NCBI RefSeq assembly: GCF_000218625.1 | Contig: NC_015672.1 | Span: 2,393,451 to 2,457,450 of the forward strand | Reading direction: 5' to 3' | DNA: 64,000 nucleotides | Origin: Flexistipes sinusarabici DSM 4947 | GTDB lineage: Bacteria; Chrysiogenota; Deferribacteres; Deferribacterales; Flexistipitaceae | Shown here: piece after piece, positions 60,775 through 64,000 of the stretch | Numbering within the stretch: position 1 is the first letter of the stretch | Layout: the number at the start of each line of letters is the position of its first letter | Notes under the pieces: generated by a model | Told to the model about the DNA's origin: nothing | Database searches by the model: none | Seen by the model: the letters and a program-made list of their open reading frames with translations, nothing else | Made by a program: the position numbers and the translations under genes

Positions 60775-61110
60775 ACAATACGCAGATATTGTTAGTACAT
60801 AGATAGAGATCCCTCGGCTTCGCTCGCCCTGTTAAATATCAGCTTCACTGATTGCCTATGGCATTTAACGGGGCGAGGGATGACAGGTTTCTACTTTTTG
60901 TCATCTCGACCGGAACGGAGTGGAGCGGAGAGATCTCAGACGCTGTTTGACAAGAGACCTCTCGGCTTCGCTCGAGGTGACAATTACATGCATACTGTCT
61001 AAGATGTTACACATATTTACCAGTCTAAAAGACTGGTGCTAACCGCAGGCATTCTTTCGACCGAGCACTTAATGCTTTAAGTGCTCGGTTGTGGCAATCT
61101 CCCGTAAGAG
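60775..61110. repeat. Composite dispersed repeat, copy 4 (inverted relative to 42.6 kb)
   Basis: Starts with ACGCAGATATTGTTAGTACA TAGATAGAGAT and reads through CCCTGTTAAATATCAGC, CATTTAACGGGGCG, GTGACAATTACATGCATACT, the ACCAGTCTAAAAGACTGGT hairpin and CGAGCACTTAATGCTTTAAG, colinear with the reverse complement of 42650-43000 but missing one ~40-bp module. The far end differs. Confidence 0.8.
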
Positions 61111-61124
61111 ACATGAGATTACTT

Positions 61125-61265
61125 CGGGACTCCGTCCCTCGTAATGACGTCGTTTGTCCGTCATTGCGAGCGTAGCGAAGCAATCTCGTATGGGTATTAG
61201 ATTTTGCTTCGTCGTTAGCACTCCTCGCAAAGACTTACAATAAGTGTAAGTGCGAAACTTGATAA
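61125..61265. repeat. Dispersed repeat (TTGCGAG/GAAGCAATCTC type)
   Basis: GCAATCTCCCGTAAGAGA...CGTCATTGCGAGCG...GAAGCAATCTCG...CTCCTCGCAAAGAC...GTGCGAAACTTGAT. Same elements as at 13463-13575 in reverse order. No gene. Confidence 0.6.
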
Positions 61266-61375
61266 AGTATTGTCAAATTGCATAAGTACAAAAATTTTGG
61301 GAGGTTGCTAAGAATTTGTTTTATTGACAAATTTCCAGATTCTGTATAAATACTCAAAACATCGGAGGATTTTCT

Positions 61376-62014
61376 ATGCTGGTTGCTCCTTCTCTATTAA
61401 GTGCCGATTTTGCCAATCTTCAGAAAGAGGTTGAAGCAGTTGATAATGCAGGCGCTGACTGGATTCATTTTGATGTGATGGATGGTCATTTTGTACCCAA
61501 TATTACTTTCGGCCCTATGGTTGTCAAATCGCTGAGAAAGTATTCAGATAAAGTTTTTGATGTGCATCTTATGATAGAAAACCCGGAAAAGTTTGTGGAG
61601 GAATTTGCAAATGCAGGTGCAGATTTTATCACAGTGCATCAGGAGGCAACGGTTCATATACACAGACTCATTACATTGATTAAAAGCCTTGGCTGTAAAG
61701 CCGGTGTATCCATCAATCCGGGTACTCCTGTGAATGTGCTGGAAGAAATTTTGCCGTATATTGATATGGTTCTGATAATGAGTGTTAACCCCGGTTTCGG
61801 CGGTCAGAAATTTATCGAAACCTCGGTAGATAAAATAAAGAAGCTTCGGGGTTTAGCGGATAAAGCTAAGCCGGAACTGCTTATCCAGGTGGACGGCGGG
61901 GTAAGTGATAAGAACATAAATATGCTGGAAGAAGCCGGTTGTAATGTTGCAGTTGCAGGAAGTTATATATTTGGATCAGATGATTATAAAAAGGCCATAG
62001 ACTCGCTAAAGTAA
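61376..62014 (+). CDS. rpe: Ribulose-phosphate 3-epimerase
   Basis: 212-residue TIM-barrel enzyme of the pentose phosphate pathway interconverting ribulose-5-P and xylulose-5-P. Signatures: [39 protein letters not shown] (metal-binding His/Asp), [28 protein letters not shown] and [12 protein letters not shown] (catalytic Asp). GGAGGATTTT precedes the ATG. Complete. Confidence 0.96.
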   Translation: MLVAPSLLSADFANLQKEVEAVDNAGADWIHFDVMDGHFVPNITFGPMVVKSLRKYSDKVFDVHLMIENPEKFVEEFANAGADFITVHQEATVHIHRLITLIKSLGCKAGVSINPGTPVNVLEEILPYIDMVLIMSVNPGFGGQKFIETSVDKIKKLRGLADKAKPELLIQVDGGVSDKNINMLEEAGCNVAVAGSYIFGSDDYKKAIDSLK

Positions 62015-62015
62015 A

Positions 62016-62213
62016 TTATTTCAGGTTGTTTAACTCCACAACGATTTCTGATATTTCTTCGTCGGAGAATCCTTTTTCTTTTGCAGCTTCCTCTATAGTA
62101 CCCCATATCGGCTCACCGCACAGAATGCACCTTATCCCCTTGTTTTTTAGGTACTGGACGGCTTCATCTTTTACTTCCACCAAATCTTCAATTGTCGTAT
62201 CTTTAGTTATCAT
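62016..62213 (-). CDS. DUF1858-domain protein
   Basis: 65-residue protein: MITKDTTIEDLVEVKDEAVQYLKNKGIRCILCGEPIWGTIEEAAKEKGFSDEEISEIVVELN. The DUF1858 pattern is a small helical domain with a Cys-x-x-Cys (CILC) and a GE.-type turn before the second helix pair. Members occur in anaerobes, often near redox genes; function unknown. It converges on rpe with 1 base between stops. Confidence 0.85.
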   Translation of the reverse strand: MITKDTTIEDLVEVKDEAVQYLKNKGIRCILCGEPIWGTIEEAAKEKGFSDEEISEIVVELNNLK

Positions 62214-62223
62214 TTTTTACCCT

Positions 62224-63036
62224 TTACAGAAAACTTTTTAACTGATCCAGATTTATTTTCCACAGCTCATCCTGAACTTTTTCATCAAAAGCAATCTGTG
62301 CCGGTGCTATGGCTTTTTTATCCATAAAATATGCACCGGAAATCTGTTCAGCCTCTTCCGATTCCACTGCATAGAGGATATTGTCTGCCCCTTTTTTAAC
62401 ATCGGCCCCGAAAGCACCCCATCCTTCTTTAAGTATTTTTGTATTTATTACGCCGGGATGCAGGCAGTTGACTGTAATTCCATCGGGCCGGGTAATAGCT
62501 GCAAGTTTTTTGGTAAACAGAATGTTGCATAATTTGGACATTGAATAAGCTTCATAACCGGTGTGCTCTCCGCCTTTTTTGACTTCTTCAAGATCAATAT
62601 CAGAAGCGTGAGCCATCGAAGCGACATTTACAATTTTCTTCTTTTGTCCGTGCTTTATATTTTCAAGAAGTTTTAATGTGAGCAGAACGGGTGCCAGGTG
62701 GTTGACCTGGTATGTTATTTCATATCCATCTGCGGATTTTTTATATTCACTTGAGTATATGCCCGCATTATTTATTAAAATATCCAGTTTTTTGAACTGC
62801 TTTTTAACCTCTTCAGCAAATTTGTTTACATCACTTAGATTTGCATAATCTGCAACAAAACCTTAAAATTCACTGTTTTTATTAATATTTTCCAGCTCTA
62901 TAACTGTATCCTGAACCTTTCCGGTGTTTCTTCCGTGAATTATCAGTGTATAATCTTTTTCAGCCAGTTCTTTTGCCGTTTGTTTGCCGATGCCGTCTGT
63001 TGCCCCGGTTAAAAGTATAACAGGTTTTCTTTCCAT
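62224..63036 (-). pseudogene. Short-chain dehydrogenase/reductase with one in-frame stop
   Basis: One reading frame of 271 codons from ATG 63036 (AGGAGGG ribosome binding site): KPVILLTGATDGIGKQTAKELAEK (NAD(P)-binding GxxxGIG), LINNAGIYSSEYK, IVNVASMAHA, YEAYSMSKLCNILFTKKL (YxxxK), VNCLHPGVINTKIL. All catalytic motifs are present. The codon at 62863-62865 is TAA, between KNSEF and GFVADYANLS. There is no frameshift, and the frame is open throughout on both sides; no alternative start exists downstream before 62616. Either a recent mutation or an assembly error. Confidence 0.88.
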
Positions 63037-63114
63037 TATCGCCCTCCTGCCGGAATTCTCTTACAACTAAATTAATACAATTTTTCACATGCTTAAAGGG
63101 TTTTATTGTTTAAT

Positions 63115-64000
63115 TCAGGCAATCAGTCTGTTTATTGATTTGTTCATAATCGGATAAAGGAAGGTATTGGAAAAAAGTCTGCCTATAACAAAAGATATGG
63201 CGGCGACAATGGCGCCGGGGATTGTTGAAAAACTGATAAAGCAAAAAAGAGAAGTTATAATAACCATAACCTCGATCAGTGTTGCCACAGAAATGGGGGT
63301 GGTTATTTTATCCTTGACCAATACAGATCTTTCAAAAGATATAAACACTGTCAGAGCAGGCAAAAGAGACATTATCATTGCGGGAATTATTGCGAAATCT
63401 GCCAAATCGGGTGTGAGTGCGGAAACTTTTATAAACCAGAGGTCAGCAAGTGGGGTTGCAGTTAGCAGAAAAACTGCCGATGTTGAGCCAAAGGCAATTA
63501 TAAATGCAAAATTGCGTATTTTTTTGTAATATGCTTTAGCATTCTCATTCAGAAAGGTGATGGCTACTTCCTGATACGAGAGCCCCATACTTCTGAAAAT
63601 AAATGTAAGGGAATGAACCACAGGCATTACCGCAAGTGAGTCAATAGGGCGGACGCTCTTTGCTAAAAAAAGTGTTACTATAGGCTGGGCGGAAAGTGCT
63701 ATGAATGGTGTAAGTGCAAGGGGCACATAAAATTTTGTAATTTTGGTGTAAGTGAGGTCGCTGTCTATGGTGTTATCGTTCAGTTTAACCTCCGATATAG
63801 AGCTTTGTGCAAGAAAATAAGCTGCCAAAGCTTCAGCTATCACACCTGTGCTTAGAGCAATTGTTCCGACATAAGCTCCCTTAAGGTTTGTGATATTAAA
63901 GAGAGTGACTGCGGTAATGCCCATGAAAACGAGCCTGAAAACCGTTGTATAAGCTACAATCCTTGTTAATCCCGACCGTATTAGGATACCCTGATAAAAC
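63115..64000 (-). CDS. Multi-helix membrane protein (MATE/flippase-like), N-terminus beyond window
   Basis: The frame is open from the right edge (QGILIRSGLTRIVAYTTVFRLVFMGITAVTL) to 63115, about 295 residues visible. Repeated hydrophobic helices with GAYVGTIALSTGVIAEALAAYFLA, TKFYVPLALTPFIALSAQPIVTLFLAKS, GLSYQEVAITFLNENAKAYYKKIRNF and GAIVAAISFVIGRLFSN. The P..L...I....P.. helix spacing recalls MOP-superfamily exporters such as MATE or polysaccharide flippases. A Met at 63924 is internal, not the start. Substrate unknown. Confidence 0.65.
   Translation of the reverse strand, partial: FYQGILIRSGLTRIVAYTTVFRLVFMGITAVTLFNITNLKGAYVGTIALSTGVIAEALAAYFLAQSSISEVKLNDNTIDSDLTYTKITKFYVPLALTPFIALSAQPIVTLFLAKSVRPIDSLAVMPVVHSLTFIFRSMGLSYQEVAITFLNENAKAYYKKIRNFAFIIAFGSTSAVFLLTATPLADLWFIKVSALTPDLADFAIIPAMIMSLLPALTVFISFERSVLVKDKITTPISVATLIEVMVIITSLFCFISFSTIPGAIVAAISFVIGRLFSNTFLYPIMNKSINRLIA

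Overview
ORGANISM. AT-rich (high-30s % GC by eye) Gram-negative anaerobe-type genome. A split seven-gene Mrp antiporter operon, a complete molybdate-transport/cofactor cluster, a Tat-exported molybdoenzyme, a selenocysteine tRNA and two very short Geobacter-like type IV pilins together suggest a respiratory anaerobe of the Deferribacterota (Flexistipes/Deferribacter type). This is inference from gene content and is not a database result. IS elements, a group II intron and dispersed palindromic repeats are abundant, and several host genes are freshly broken.

LAYOUT. 1-3.4 kb: Mrp cation/proton antiporter operon on the minus strand (mrpE-F-G-A'-B-C-D, running off the left edge). 3.8-9.7 kb: a Moco-type riboswitch with terminator, then a molybdopterin-binding protein, molybdate/tungstate ABC transporter (ATPase, binding protein, permease), moeA and a radical SAM protein. 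9.7-22.5 kb: mostly housekeeping and metabolic genes (ribosomal protein L25, DsrE-like protein, Asp/Glu racemase, YbaK, HAD phosphatase, alanine dehydrogenase with alanine symporter, radical SAM, NAD synthetase, patatin), including an ACT-domain gene split by an IS5-type element with a recognisable target duplication. 22.5-26.3 kb: a group II intron sitting inside a palindromic repeat, and an IS110 element whose upstream non-coding end carries a 107-bp tandem duplication. 26.4-31.7 kb: SRAP-like protein, then a DMSO-reductase-family operon (chaperone, catalytic subunit, four-cluster ferredoxin) and a PAS-LuxR regulator truncated by transposons.

31.7-38.9 kb is an IS nest: IS21 (truncated istB), an IS1380-type transposase itself split by an IS4-type element, and IS1634 copy A. 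39.1-42.5 kb is an arsenic region (thioredoxin-like protein, permease, Acr3 with two in-frame stops, ArsC). 43-53 kb holds a YedY-like molybdoenzyme, GNAT, flavin-type oxidoreductase, and a MocR regulator divergent from an operon MFS-crotonase-aminotransferase-DinB whose MFS gene is split by IS1634 copy B; then an EamA transporter. 53.5-56.4 kb is a sensor pair in which sensing (CHASE-PAS-PAS) and kinase modules lie on separate proteins. 56.7-59.6 kb is a pilin locus (short pilin, secreted partner, O-antigen-ligase-type glycosyltransferase, second short pilin). 59.8-64 kb has a lipoprotein, tRNA-Sec, a large repeat that is an inverted copy of one at 42.6 kb, ribulose-phosphate epimerase, a DUF1858 protein, an SDR gene with an in-frame stop and a partial membrane protein.

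HOW IT WORKS TOGETHER. Molybdenum links much of the window: uptake and cofactor insertion (3.8-8.8 kb, under a cofactor-sensing RNA) would supply the Tat-exported oxidoreductase at 28-30 kb and the sulfite-oxidase-fold protein at 43 kb. Alanine uptake and deamination are paired at 16.4-18.9 kb. The strongest non-gene signals are the riboswitch with mutually exclusive pairings, the IS110 non-coding end (candidate bridge RNA), the modular repeat family, and a shared stop-codon frameshift in both IS1634 copies. No CRISPR array or rRNA gene was seen.
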